Shown here one piece after another: positions 19,217-26,673 of a stretch of DNA of 64,000 nucleotides. The DNA lies in the NCBI RefSeq assembly GCF_001982635.1, contig NZ_MKFI01000005.1, forward strand, positions 330,479 through 394,478, read 5' to 3'. Below the pieces are notes generated by a model that was given only the letters and a program-made list of their open reading frames with translations, was not told where the DNA came from and did no database searches. Source of the stretch: Bradyrhizobium mercantei (GTDB taxonomy: Bacteria; Pseudomonadota; Alphaproteobacteria; Rhizobiales; Xanthobacteraceae). Position numbers and translations under genes: made by a program. Numbering within the stretch: position 1 is the first letter of the stretch; each line of letters starts with the position of its first letter.

Positions 19217-20713
19217 ATGACCCCGCCCGTTGCCGCACGCGCCACGCAACCCGCAGCATCGTCCCTGCAAAGCCGCTTGAAGGACCCGTCGCTGCTGCGC
19301 GACCGCTGCTACATCGACGGCGCCTGGGTCGGCACGCCCGAATTCGCCGTCAACAATCCGGCGACCGGCGTCGAGCTGATCAAGATCCCGCAGTTGGGCG
19401 CCGACGATGCGACCAAGGCCGTCGAGGCGGCCGAGCGCGCGTTTCCCGCCTGGGCCAAGCTCACCGCCAAGCAGCGTTCCAACATTTTGCGCAAATGGTT
19501 CGACCTGATCATCGCCAACCGCGAGGATCTCGCGCTGATCCTGACCTCCGAGCAGGGCAAGCCGTTGGCGGAAGCGCTCGGCGAAGTCGATATCGGCGCC
19601 GCCTATGTCGAGTTCTTCGCCGAAGAAGCCCGCCGCGTCTATGGCGAGACGATTCCGACCCAGCGTGCGGATGCGCGCCTGCTTGCGATCCGGCAGCCGG
19701 TCGGCGTTTGCGGCGCCATCACGCCGTGGAATTTCCCGAACTCGATGATCACCCGCAAGGTGTCGCCGGCGCTGGCGGCGGGCTGCACCGTGGTGCTGAA
19801 GCCCGCCAACGAGACGCCGCTGTCGGCGCTTGCGCTCGCGGCGCTGGCCGAGAAGGCCGGCGTGCCGAAGGGCGTGTTCAACATCATCACCGGTGACGCG
19901 CCGCCGATCGGCAAGGTGCTGTGCGAGCATCCGGCGGTGCGCTTCGTCGGCTTCACCGGCTCGACCAACGTCGGCAAGATCCTCTACCAGCAGGCGTCGG
20001 TTGGCGTGAAGAAGCTCGGCCTCGAGCTCGGCGGTAACGCGCCTTTCATCGTGTTCGACGATGCCGATATCGATGCGGCGGTCGAAGGCGCCATCGTCTC
20101 GAAGTACCGCAACATGGGCCAGACCTGCGTCTGCGCCAACCGCCTCTATGCCCAGGACAAGGTCTACGACCAGTTCGTCGAGAAGCTGTCGAAGAAGGTC
20201 GCGGAGATGAAGATCGGCGACGGCACCGAGCAGGGCGTGACCCAGGGGCCGCTGATCAACATGAAGGCGATCGAGAAGGTCGAGCGGCACATTGCCGATG
20301 CCGTAAAGGGCGGCGCCAAGATCGTGACCGGCGGCAAGCGCTCCGCGCTCGGCCGCAGCTTCTTCGAGCCGACCGTGCTGTCGGATGTGAAACCCGATGC
20401 GCTGGTCGCGCGGGAGGAAACCTTCGGTCCGCTCGCACCGGTGATCCGCTTCAAGGAAGAGGCCGACGTGATCGCGATGTGTAACGCTTCACCATTCGGG
20501 CTGGCCTCGTACTTCTATTCGCGTGACATCGGCCGCGTCTGGCGTGTCGCGGAGGCGCTGGAGTCCGGCATGGTCGGCGTCAACTCCGGCCTGATCACGA
20601 CCGAGGTCGCACCGTTCGGCGGCGTCAAGGAATCGGGCCTCGGCCGCGAAGGCTCGCGCCACGGCATGGATGAGTATGTCGAGATCAAATACGTGATGAT
20701 GGCCGGCGTCTGA
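19217..20713 (+). CDS. gabD: NAD(P)-dependent succinate-semialdehyde dehydrogenase
   Basis: A 498-residue aldehyde dehydrogenase. It has the oxyanion asparagine in ITPWNFPNS, the cofactor-binding lysine in VLKPANETP, FTGSTNVGK, general base E270 in LELGGNAP, and catalytic C304 in GQTCVCANR. The pattern TCVCANR and the overall length fit GabD, which oxidises succinate semialdehyde to succinate in GABA breakdown. No GABA transaminase gene is adjacent. AGGAG lies nine bases before the ATG. A strong intrinsic terminator follows. Confidence 0.93.
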   Translation: MTPPVAARATQPAASSLQSRLKDPSLLRDRCYIDGAWVGTPEFAVNNPATGVELIKIPQLGADDATKAVEAAERAFPAWAKLTAKQRSNILRKWFDLIIANREDLALILTSEQGKPLAEALGEVDIGAAYVEFFAEEARRVYGETIPTQRADARLLAIRQPVGVCGAITPWNFPNSMITRKVSPALAAGCTVVLKPANETPLSALALAALAEKAGVPKGVFNIITGDAPPIGKVLCEHPAVRFVGFTGSTNVGKILYQQASVGVKKLGLELGGNAPFIVFDDADIDAAVEGAIVSKYRNMGQTCVCANRLYAQDKVYDQFVEKLSKKVAEMKIGDGTEQGVTQGPLINMKAIEKVERHIADAVKGGAKIVTGGKRSALGRSFFEPTVLSDVKPDALVAREETFGPLAPVIRFKEEADVIAMCNASPFGLASYFYSRDIGRVWRVAEALESGMVGVNSGLITTEVAPFGGVKESGLGREGSRHGMDEYVEIKYVMMAGV

Positions 20714-20737
20714 TCGCCGTCATTGCCTGCTTGCTCG

Positions 20738-20772
20738 AGCCCGGTCCTGATTGAATCAGGGCCGGGCTTTTT
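20738..20772 (+). terminator. Intrinsic terminator after gabD
   Basis: The stem AGCCCGG-T-CCTGA pairs with TCAGG-G-CCGGGCT around the loop TTGAA and is followed directly by a T run (20768-20772). Confidence 0.92.
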
Positions 20773-21008
20773 GCTGTGTCACGTACGCTTGTCGATGGCT
20801 CGGTCTGCCGACGCTCAGCAGTCTGCGACAATTCACCGCGACCACTGATGTGTCGCTCCGATCGCGACGGCGGTCGCATCGAGAATCTCTCTAATCTCAA
20901 AAGCGCTGTCAGCAGCCCGCAACAACGCGCAGCCTACGGTAAACAATATCCGAAACGCGTAATCTGCCGCATCGACGCAGTCTCGCGCGGCGCGCTGCAT
21001 CGCTGTTG

Positions 21009-21025
21009 CTTAGATGCGTTCTAGT
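21009..21025 (+). promoter_or_regulatory. Candidate iron-control element (Irr/ICE-like)
   Basis: CTTAGATGCGTTCTAGT matches about 10 of 14 defined positions of the ICE-type consensus TTTAGAA-N3-TTCTAAA as I recall it. It lies about 93 bp upstream of the receptor ATG. ICE sites bind Irr in Bradyrhizobium and relatives. The match is partial, so this is a candidate only. Confidence 0.4.
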
Positions 21026-21118
21026 TGGCGTCACAGCGCGTGCTGTTTATGCCCCGGTCGTCGCGCTCGAACTCTGACGATGTGTTCGAAACGAAACCAA
21101 AAAGACTCCGGGGAACTC

Positions 21119-23401
21119 ATGCTCGTCAGTTCAAACGCTCCGCGCGCATTCCGGCTCGCGTGCGCGTCTCTCGTCCTATCCGCGGTTCCCTCGTTTGCTC
21201 AGTCGCCGCAGCAAGCACCTGTGAGCAACGTTGCTCCACTTCCCCCTGTTGTCGTAACCGCGCCTCAGCATCGCTCGACGCCGGTTCGGAGGTCGTCATC
21301 GTCGCGGCCGGCGCGCTCGTCGGCAGCGCATCAAGCGAGCCAGCGGCAGCACGCGCCGGCACAAGCAGCCACGCCGACGGCCGGTACGCGGCAGGCGGCG
21401 TTGCCCGTGCCTTATATCGGCGGCCAGGTCGCGCGCGGCGGGCAACTCGGCCTGCTCGGCAACAAGGACTATATGGACACGCCGTACAGCCAGACGAGCT
21501 ACACGGAGCAGACGATCAGGGATCAGCAGGCGACCAGCGTTGCGGAAGTGCTGACAAACTCCGATCCTTCGGTGCGTGCCGCGATCGGCAGCAGCAACCG
21601 TTATGACGCGCTGACCATCCGCGGTTTCCGGATCGAGAACAGCGAAATCGCCTTGAACGGACTTTATGGCCTTGTTCCGGCCTATCGCGTCAATCCGGCT
21701 CCGATCGAGCGCATCGAGCTGCTGAAGGGACCGGCTGCCTTTCTCAATGGCATGGCTCCGCAAGGCAGCATCGGCGGCACGGTCAACGTCGTGACCAAGC
21801 GGGCCACGGAAGACCTCACCCGCCTCACCGCGGGCTATATCTCGGATGGACGTTTCGGCACCGAGCTCGATCTCGCGCGGCGCTACGGCGAGCAAAAGGA
21901 GTGGGGCGTTCGCTTCAATGGCGGGATCGACGGTGGCAACACCGCGATCGACCGTCAGTCGGTGCGCAACGGCGTCGGCTCGCTCGGCGTGGATTACCAC
22001 GGCGAGCGCTTCCGCTGGTCTGCCGACATCATCTCGCAGGATGACTGGATGAAGGCCGCCCAGCGCGGCTATACGCCGGTGCCCGGCATCGCCATGCCGA
22101 ACGCACCCGATCCACGCATCAACCTGGCGCAGCCATTCGACTATGCGCGGTCGCGCAGTCTGACCGGGCTGACCCGTGCGGAATACGATCTGAGCAACAA
22201 CGTCACGATGTTCGGCGCGATCGGCGGCAATGAATTCCGCTACGACAAGCGGGAAGACCCGGGCGCGACGATCCTCGACACGGCGGGCGATGCGTTGGGC
22301 ACGTCCCGCTTCCAGACCGGCAAATCGGAAGCCTTCTCGGGCGAGGCGGGGGTGCGTGCGCGCTTCGACACCGGCCCAATCGGTCATGAGGTCGTGGTCA
22401 GCGGCAGCGCGCAGAACCGGACCGATTGGCTCGGCCAGACCAATTACGGGACCTATCTTACCAACATCTACAGCCCGACCTTGCTGGCGACGCCCGGCAC
22501 GCCGGTCTCGACGTTCGCGGAGGGCAAGTCCGGCTTCCTCGGGCTGCGCAGCGTCGGCGTCGCCGACACGCTCACGACGATGGGCGGGATGCTGCAACTG
22601 ATCGTTGGCGCGCGGCAGCAGCAGGTGATCGCAAACAGCTTCGCTCCGGTCACCGGCCTCGAGACGACGCACTACGATCAGAGCGCGACATCGCCGTCGA
22701 TCGCCCTCGTGGTCAGGCCGATCAAGCAGCTGTCGTTCTATGCGAACTACATCGAAGGCCTGTCGCCCGGGCCGACGCCGCCCTCCGGCGCGGTCAATAC
22801 CAATGCGGTGTTTGCGCCGTTCAAGACGCGGCAAGTCGAGGTCGGCACCAAGCTGGATCTCGGCGGCTTCGGCGCGAGCCTTGCGGCGTTCCAGATCAGC
22901 CAACCGAGCGGCGTGATCGATCCGATCACCAAGATCTACAGCCTCGACGGCCAGCAGAGGAATCGCGGCATCGAGCTCAACACCTTTGGCGAGGTCGCGC
23001 CCGGCGTCCGCGTGCTCGGCGGCGTGACCTGGCTCGATGCCCGGCTCACCCAGACACAAGGCCACCTCTACGACGGCAATCACGCGATCGGCGCGCCCGG
23101 TCTGCAAGGCAATCTCGGCGTCGAATGGGATACCCCTTTCGTGCCCGGCCTCACCGCGACGGCGCGTGCGATTTACACCAGCCGGGCCTATGTCAGCGCC
23201 GACAACACCCAGAGCGTCCCCGACTGGGCGACCTTCGACATCGGTGCGCGCTACGCGACGACGCTCGCGGGGCGTCCGACCACGTTCAGGGCACAGCTGA
23301 CCAATCTGTTCGACAAGCACTACTGGATCGGCAATCCGACCGGCTATGTGATCAGCGGCATGCCGCGGACGCTGTGGCTGTCCATGACCGTCGACTTCTA
23401 G
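21119..23401 (+). CDS. TonB-dependent siderophore receptor
   Basis: A 760-residue outer-membrane receptor. It begins MLVSSNAPRAFRLACASLVL with a signal peptide ending near SFAQ, then a TonB-box-like VVVTAP, a proline/alanine-rich linker, a plug domain (RDQQATSVAEVLTNSDPSVR through NVVTKRATEDLTRL, about residues 135-250) and a 22-strand barrel ending in LSMTVDF with the terminal aromatic residue. It resembles FhuA/FoxA-type ferric-siderophore receptors; the siderophore is not determined. It appears monocistronic, with no transporter or TonB genes beside it. Confidence 0.93.
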   Translation: MLVSSNAPRAFRLACASLVLSAVPSFAQSPQQAPVSNVAPLPPVVVTAPQHRSTPVRRSSSSRPARSSAAHQASQRQHAPAQAATPTAGTRQAALPVPYIGGQVARGGQLGLLGNKDYMDTPYSQTSYTEQTIRDQQATSVAEVLTNSDPSVRAAIGSSNRYDALTIRGFRIENSEIALNGLYGLVPAYRVNPAPIERIELLKGPAAFLNGMAPQGSIGGTVNVVTKRATEDLTRLTAGYISDGRFGTELDLARRYGEQKEWGVRFNGGIDGGNTAIDRQSVRNGVGSLGVDYHGERFRWSADIISQDDWMKAAQRGYTPVPGIAMPNAPDPRINLAQPFDYARSRSLTGLTRAEYDLSNNVTMFGAIGGNEFRYDKREDPGATILDTAGDALGTSRFQTGKSEAFSGEAGVRARFDTGPIGHEVVVSGSAQNRTDWLGQTNYGTYLTNIYSPTLLATPGTPVSTFAEGKSGFLGLRSVGVADTLTTMGGMLQLIVGARQQQVIANSFAPVTGLETTHYDQSATSPSIALVVRPIKQLSFYANYIEGLSPGPTPPSGAVNTNAVFAPFKTRQVEVGTKLDLGGFGASLAAFQISQPSGVIDPITKIYSLDGQQRNRGIELNTFGEVAPGVRVLGGVTWLDARLTQTQGHLYDGNHAIGAPGLQGNLGVEWDTPFVPGLTATARAIYTSRAYVSADNTQSVPDWATFDIGARYATTLAGRPTTFRAQLTNLFDKHYWIGNPTGYVISGMPRTLWLSMTVDF

Positions 23402-23504
23402 GGCATGATGAATTGAATCGTTTTGGCCACGCGGCTCGCTTCACCTCACCCAAGGGAGAGGTGAAGCCCTGCTGCCGATCCACCGCCGCGTTGGCGATGG
23501 CCCC

Positions 23505-24404
23505 TCACACGCCCTTGTCGTTCGGATTCGCGACGGCGTCCTTCAGCGGCGCCGTCATCGGGAAATTCAGGTTCACGTTCTTCGGCGGAATCGGCCGCGT
23601 GAACCATTTTGCGTAGAGCTCCTGGAATTCGTTGCTCTTCATCATGGCGACCAGCGTGTTGTCGACCAGCGCCTTGAACTCCGGATCGCCCTTGCGGATG
23701 ATCAGCCCGTAGGGCTCGGTGCGCAGGCTGTCGTCGATGATGCGCCAGTCCGCCGGGTTGCGGCTGCCCGCGATCAGGCTCGCCAGCAGAATGTCGTCCA
23801 TCACGAACGCCTCGCTGCGCCCGGTGGTCAGCGCAAGGAACGACGCGGCATGGTCCGCCGTCAGGATGTTCTTGGTCTGAAAGTTCTTCTCCTGCGCACG
23901 CGCGCTCAGCAGCCCGATCGAGGTCGAGCCCGAGGTCAGCGAGACCGGCCGGCCGCCGAGATCCTCGAAGGTCTTGATCGGCGCGTCCTTCTGCACGACG
24001 GCGCGGATGCTCGACACGAAGATCGTGTCGCTGAAGGCGACCACCTTCTGCCGCTCCAGCGTATTGGTCGCGGGGCCGCAGACGATGTCGATGGTGCCGT
24101 TTTCGATGAGAGGTATCTGGGTAGAGAGTTGGATCGGCTGCAGCCTGGTCTGTAGCGCGGGCAGCTTGAGCTCGGCCTTCACCGCATCGACGATCCGCGC
24201 GCAGAGGTCCATCGCAAAGCCGACCGGCTTCTGATTGTCGTCGAGATAGGAAAAGGGGACCGAGACGTCGCGGTGCCCGAGCCGGATTTCACCGGCATCG
24301 CGGATCTTGGCCAGGGTGTCACCAGGCGATTGGGCCAGCGCCGGCGCGGATCCGGTCGCCGCAAGAAAGGCTATGCAAATCAATTGCTTGGCGGTTTGGC
24401 TCAT
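23505..24404 (-). CDS. Amino-acid ABC transporter substrate-binding protein (GltI-like)
   Basis: A 299-residue periplasmic binding protein of family 3. The signal peptide ends near APALAQS. It carries LAKIRDAGEIRLGHRDVSVPFSYLD and the ligand-binding segment NTLERQKVVAFSDTIF. The closest type is glutamate/aspartate binding. It has no adjacent permease or ATPase. It is divergent from the GntR gene, with 137 bp between that contain repeated operator-like motifs. It probably supplies the amino acid used by the FAD oxidase nearby. Confidence 0.9.
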   Translation of the reverse strand: MSQTAKQLICIAFLAATGSAPALAQSPGDTLAKIRDAGEIRLGHRDVSVPFSYLDDNQKPVGFAMDLCARIVDAVKAELKLPALQTRLQPIQLSTQIPLIENGTIDIVCGPATNTLERQKVVAFSDTIFVSSIRAVVQKDAPIKTFEDLGGRPVSLTSGSTSIGLLSARAQEKNFQTKNILTADHAASFLALTTGRSEAFVMDDILLASLIAGSRNPADWRIIDDSLRTEPYGLIIRKGDPEFKALVDNTLVAMMKSNEFQELYAKWFTRPIPPKNVNLNFPMTAPLKDAVANPNDKGV

Positions 24405-24430
24405 CTGGTTCTCGCGAACATCGGCGGGAC

Positions 24431-24493
24431 TGGATACAATAGACCAAGATTTTATACACAGGATTGCATAATCGGCAAATCGATTTTATACAA
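24431..24493. promoter_or_regulatory. Candidate GntR operator cluster
   Basis: GATTTTATACA occurs twice, at 24448-24458 and 24482-24492, 34 bp apart. A related inverted copy TTGCATAATC lies at 24464-24473 and another weak copy GGATACAAT at about 24432. All are in the AT-rich gap between the binding-protein gene and the GntR gene. Confidence 0.55.
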
Positions 24494-24541
24494 TCTGAAC
24501 TCGATCGGATATCCTGTGGCACCGAGGAAGAGAGAAGCCGG

Positions 24542-25252
24542 ATGGAACCAGTCACCGCCACCAGCCATCGCGGGGCCGGAGCCCACGGTTCGGCGCCCGA
24601 CGCCGTCCGCGAGGCGCTGCGGGCTGCGATCAGCTCGGGCGAGCTCGCGCCCGGCGCCCAACTGCGTCAGGACGAGCTCGCCGCACGGTTCGGGACCAGC
24701 CGCATCCCGGTGCGTGAGGCGCTGCGCCAGCTCGAAGCCGAGGGTTTCGTCACCTTCCTGCCGAATCGCGGCGCCGTCGTCTCGGATCTATCGATCGACG
24801 AGGTGATCGAGCTGCTCGAGATTCGCATCGCACTTGAATGCCACGCGTTGCGACTGGCGATCCCCGCGATGGGCGAGATCGATCTCGAGGCGGCGACGAA
24901 GATCCTCCGCGCCTACGACGCCGAACCCGATCCGGCGCAATGGGGCGCCTTCAACTGGAAATTCCACGCCACGCTCTACGCGCCGTGCAACCGGCCGCGC
25001 CTGCTTTCGATGATCGAGGCGAATTACGGCCATGTCGGCCGCTTCACGCGGGCGCTGGTCTCCCAGGCGACCGGCAAGGAGCGGCCGCAGCGCGAGCATT
25101 ACCGTCTGCTCGAGTTCTGCCGCGACGGCGAGATCAAGAAGGCGGTCCGCCTGCTGCGCGATCACATCGAGGAGACGCAGAAGACACTGCGCTCGGCGCA
25201 GCGCCAGGCGTTGCGCGATGTCGGCCCCGAACGCCCGATCGGATCGCCGTAG
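24542..25252 (+). CDS. GntR-family transcriptional regulator (FCD domain)
   Basis: A 236-residue FadR-subfamily regulator. The N-terminal winged helix (about 18-80) contains LAPGAQLRQDELAARFGTSR and IPVREALRQLEAEGFV. The C-terminal FCD helical domain binds the effector, with likely metal-site residues in FNWKFHATLYAPCNRPR. The start at 24542 is chosen because the conserved sequence begins there and GAGGAAG lies about 14 bases upstream; an earlier ATG at 24464 would place the coding region over the operator motifs. It likely controls the binding protein and the oxidase on either side. Confidence 0.9.
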   Translation: MEPVTATSHRGAGAHGSAPDAVREALRAAISSGELAPGAQLRQDELAARFGTSRIPVREALRQLEAEGFVTFLPNRGAVVSDLSIDEVIELLEIRIALECHALRLAIPAMGEIDLEAATKILRAYDAEPDPAQWGAFNWKFHATLYAPCNRPRLLSMIEANYGHVGRFTRALVSQATGKERPQREHYRLLEFCRDGEIKKAVRLLRDHIEETQKTLRSAQRQALRDVGPERPIGSP

Positions 25253-25302
25253 GACAGTTTGAACAATCGCTGGCTCCGTTGCGGGCCGATCGGAGATTCT
25301 GC

Positions 25303-26673
25303 GTGAAGACCAATGACGTCGAAATCCTGGTGATCGGTGCGGGCATCGTCGGCATCGCCACGGCCTATTACCTCGCCGTGCAACACAGGCGGTCGCGCCT
25401 GCTCGTCGTCGACGAGGGCCAGCCGATGGCGCTGACCTCGGCACAGTCGGGCGAGAACTACCGCAACTGGTGGCCGCATCCGACGATGGCCGACTTCACC
25501 AATCATTCCACCGACCTGATGGAGGAGATCGCGCGCCGCAGCGACAACCGCATCCACATGACGCGGCGCGGTTATCTTCTGGTCACGCGCGAGGCAAAGC
25601 CGGAGGAATTGCTGCGGCAAATCCACGCCGGCTACGGCGCGCAGGCCGCAAAGCTGATCCGCCTGCATGAGGGCGCTGGCCGCGGCTACGCGCCGCCGGA
25701 TTCGGCCGACTGGCAGGGCGCGCCCGATGGCGTCGACGTCCTGCTCGGGCGCGACCTGATCAGGGCGCATTACCCGACATTCGATCCGGAGGTCTCGACC
25801 GCGCTGCATATCCGCAGGGCCGGCGACATCAGCGGCCAGCAGCTTGGCCAGTACATGCTGGAGACCATGCGGCCATCAGGCGCGCAATTTCAGCAGGCCA
25901 AAGTGCTCGGCATCGCGAAGGCCGACCGCTTCATCGTCGATGTGCTGGCCAATGGCTCGCGACAGACCATCAAGGCCGACATCATCGTCAACGCCGCTGG
26001 GCCGTTCGCCGCGCAGGTCGCGGCGATGCATGGCGAAGAGCTGCCGATCGTCAACATGCTGCAGCAAAAGATCGCGTTCGCCGACCGAAACCGCGCGGTC
26101 GATCGCAAGATGCCGTTTGCGATCGATCTCGACGGTCAGACGCTGGCCTGGTCCAACGACGAGCGCGAGGCGCTTTCAGCGGCGCCGGAATTTTCGCGCC
26201 TGCTGGCGCCGATGCCGGGCAGCATCCATTGCCGGCCTGACGGCGGCGATCACGGCGAATGGATCAAGCTCGGTTGGGCCTTCAACGAAGAGCAGACTAC
26301 GGCACCGGTCCGCGAGCCGGAGCTGAACCCTTATTTCCCGGAAGTCGTGCTGCGCGCGGCGAGCCGGCTACAGCCAAAGCTCGCGCAGTATCTCGGCGCG
26401 CTGCCGCGCGACCGCGTGCATTATGGCGGCTACTATCCGATGACGAAGGAAAACTGGCCGCTGATCGGCGCTGCGAAGACGCCGGGCGTGTTCCTCGCCA
26501 CCGCGCTGTCGGGCTATGGCACGATGGGCGCCTGCGCCACCGGCGACCTCTGTGCCCGCGCCGTCGCCGGCGCGCCGGTGCCTGGTTTCGCCCGCAGCCT
26601 CTCGCTCGCACGCTATGACGACAAGGCGCTGATGGACGAACTTCAGGCCAGCGAGAGCCGAGGCCTGCTTTAA
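25303..26673 (+). CDS. FAD-dependent oxidoreductase (D-amino acid/glycine oxidase family)
   Basis: A 456-residue DAO-family flavoenzyme. The dinucleotide-binding motif is VIGAGIVGIATAYYLA near the N-terminus and the C-terminal FAD contact is in PGVFLATALSGYGTMGACATGD. Family members oxidise the C-N bond of amino acids or opines. The start is GTG at 25303, with GGAG about eight bases upstream, and the gene follows the GntR gene by 50 bp. Its stop codon overlaps that of the convergent SulP gene in the palindrome TTAA at 26670-26673. Confidence 0.88.
   Translation: MKTNDVEILVIGAGIVGIATAYYLAVQHRRSRLLVVDEGQPMALTSAQSGENYRNWWPHPTMADFTNHSTDLMEEIARRSDNRIHMTRRGYLLVTREAKPEELLRQIHAGYGAQAAKLIRLHEGAGRGYAPPDSADWQGAPDGVDVLLGRDLIRAHYPTFDPEVSTALHIRRAGDISGQQLGQYMLETMRPSGAQFQQAKVLGIAKADRFIVDVLANGSRQTIKADIIVNAAGPFAAQVAAMHGEELPIVNMLQQKIAFADRNRAVDRKMPFAIDLDGQTLAWSNDEREALSAAPEFSRLLAPMPGSIHCRPDGGDHGEWIKLGWAFNEEQTTAPVREPELNPYFPEVVLRAASRLQPKLAQYLGALPRDRVHYGGYYPMTKENWPLIGAAKTPGVFLATALSGYGTMGACATGDLCARAVAGAPVPGFARSLSLARYDDKALMDELQASESRGLL

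Larger units (their letters stand above)
20714..21118. other. Intergenic region before the TonB-dependent receptor
   Basis: 405 bp holding the gabD terminator and the likely control region of the receptor gene, including the partial iron-control-like palindrome at 21009-21025. No supported gene is present. The receptor frame stays open upstream to 21014, but that part is not conserved. Confidence 0.6.

Noticed and set aside
21296..23320. 674-codon minus-strand open frame over the TonB receptor
   Set aside because: It is an antisense shadow of a clear receptor gene, with Arg/Asp/Ala-rich sequence lacking domains.
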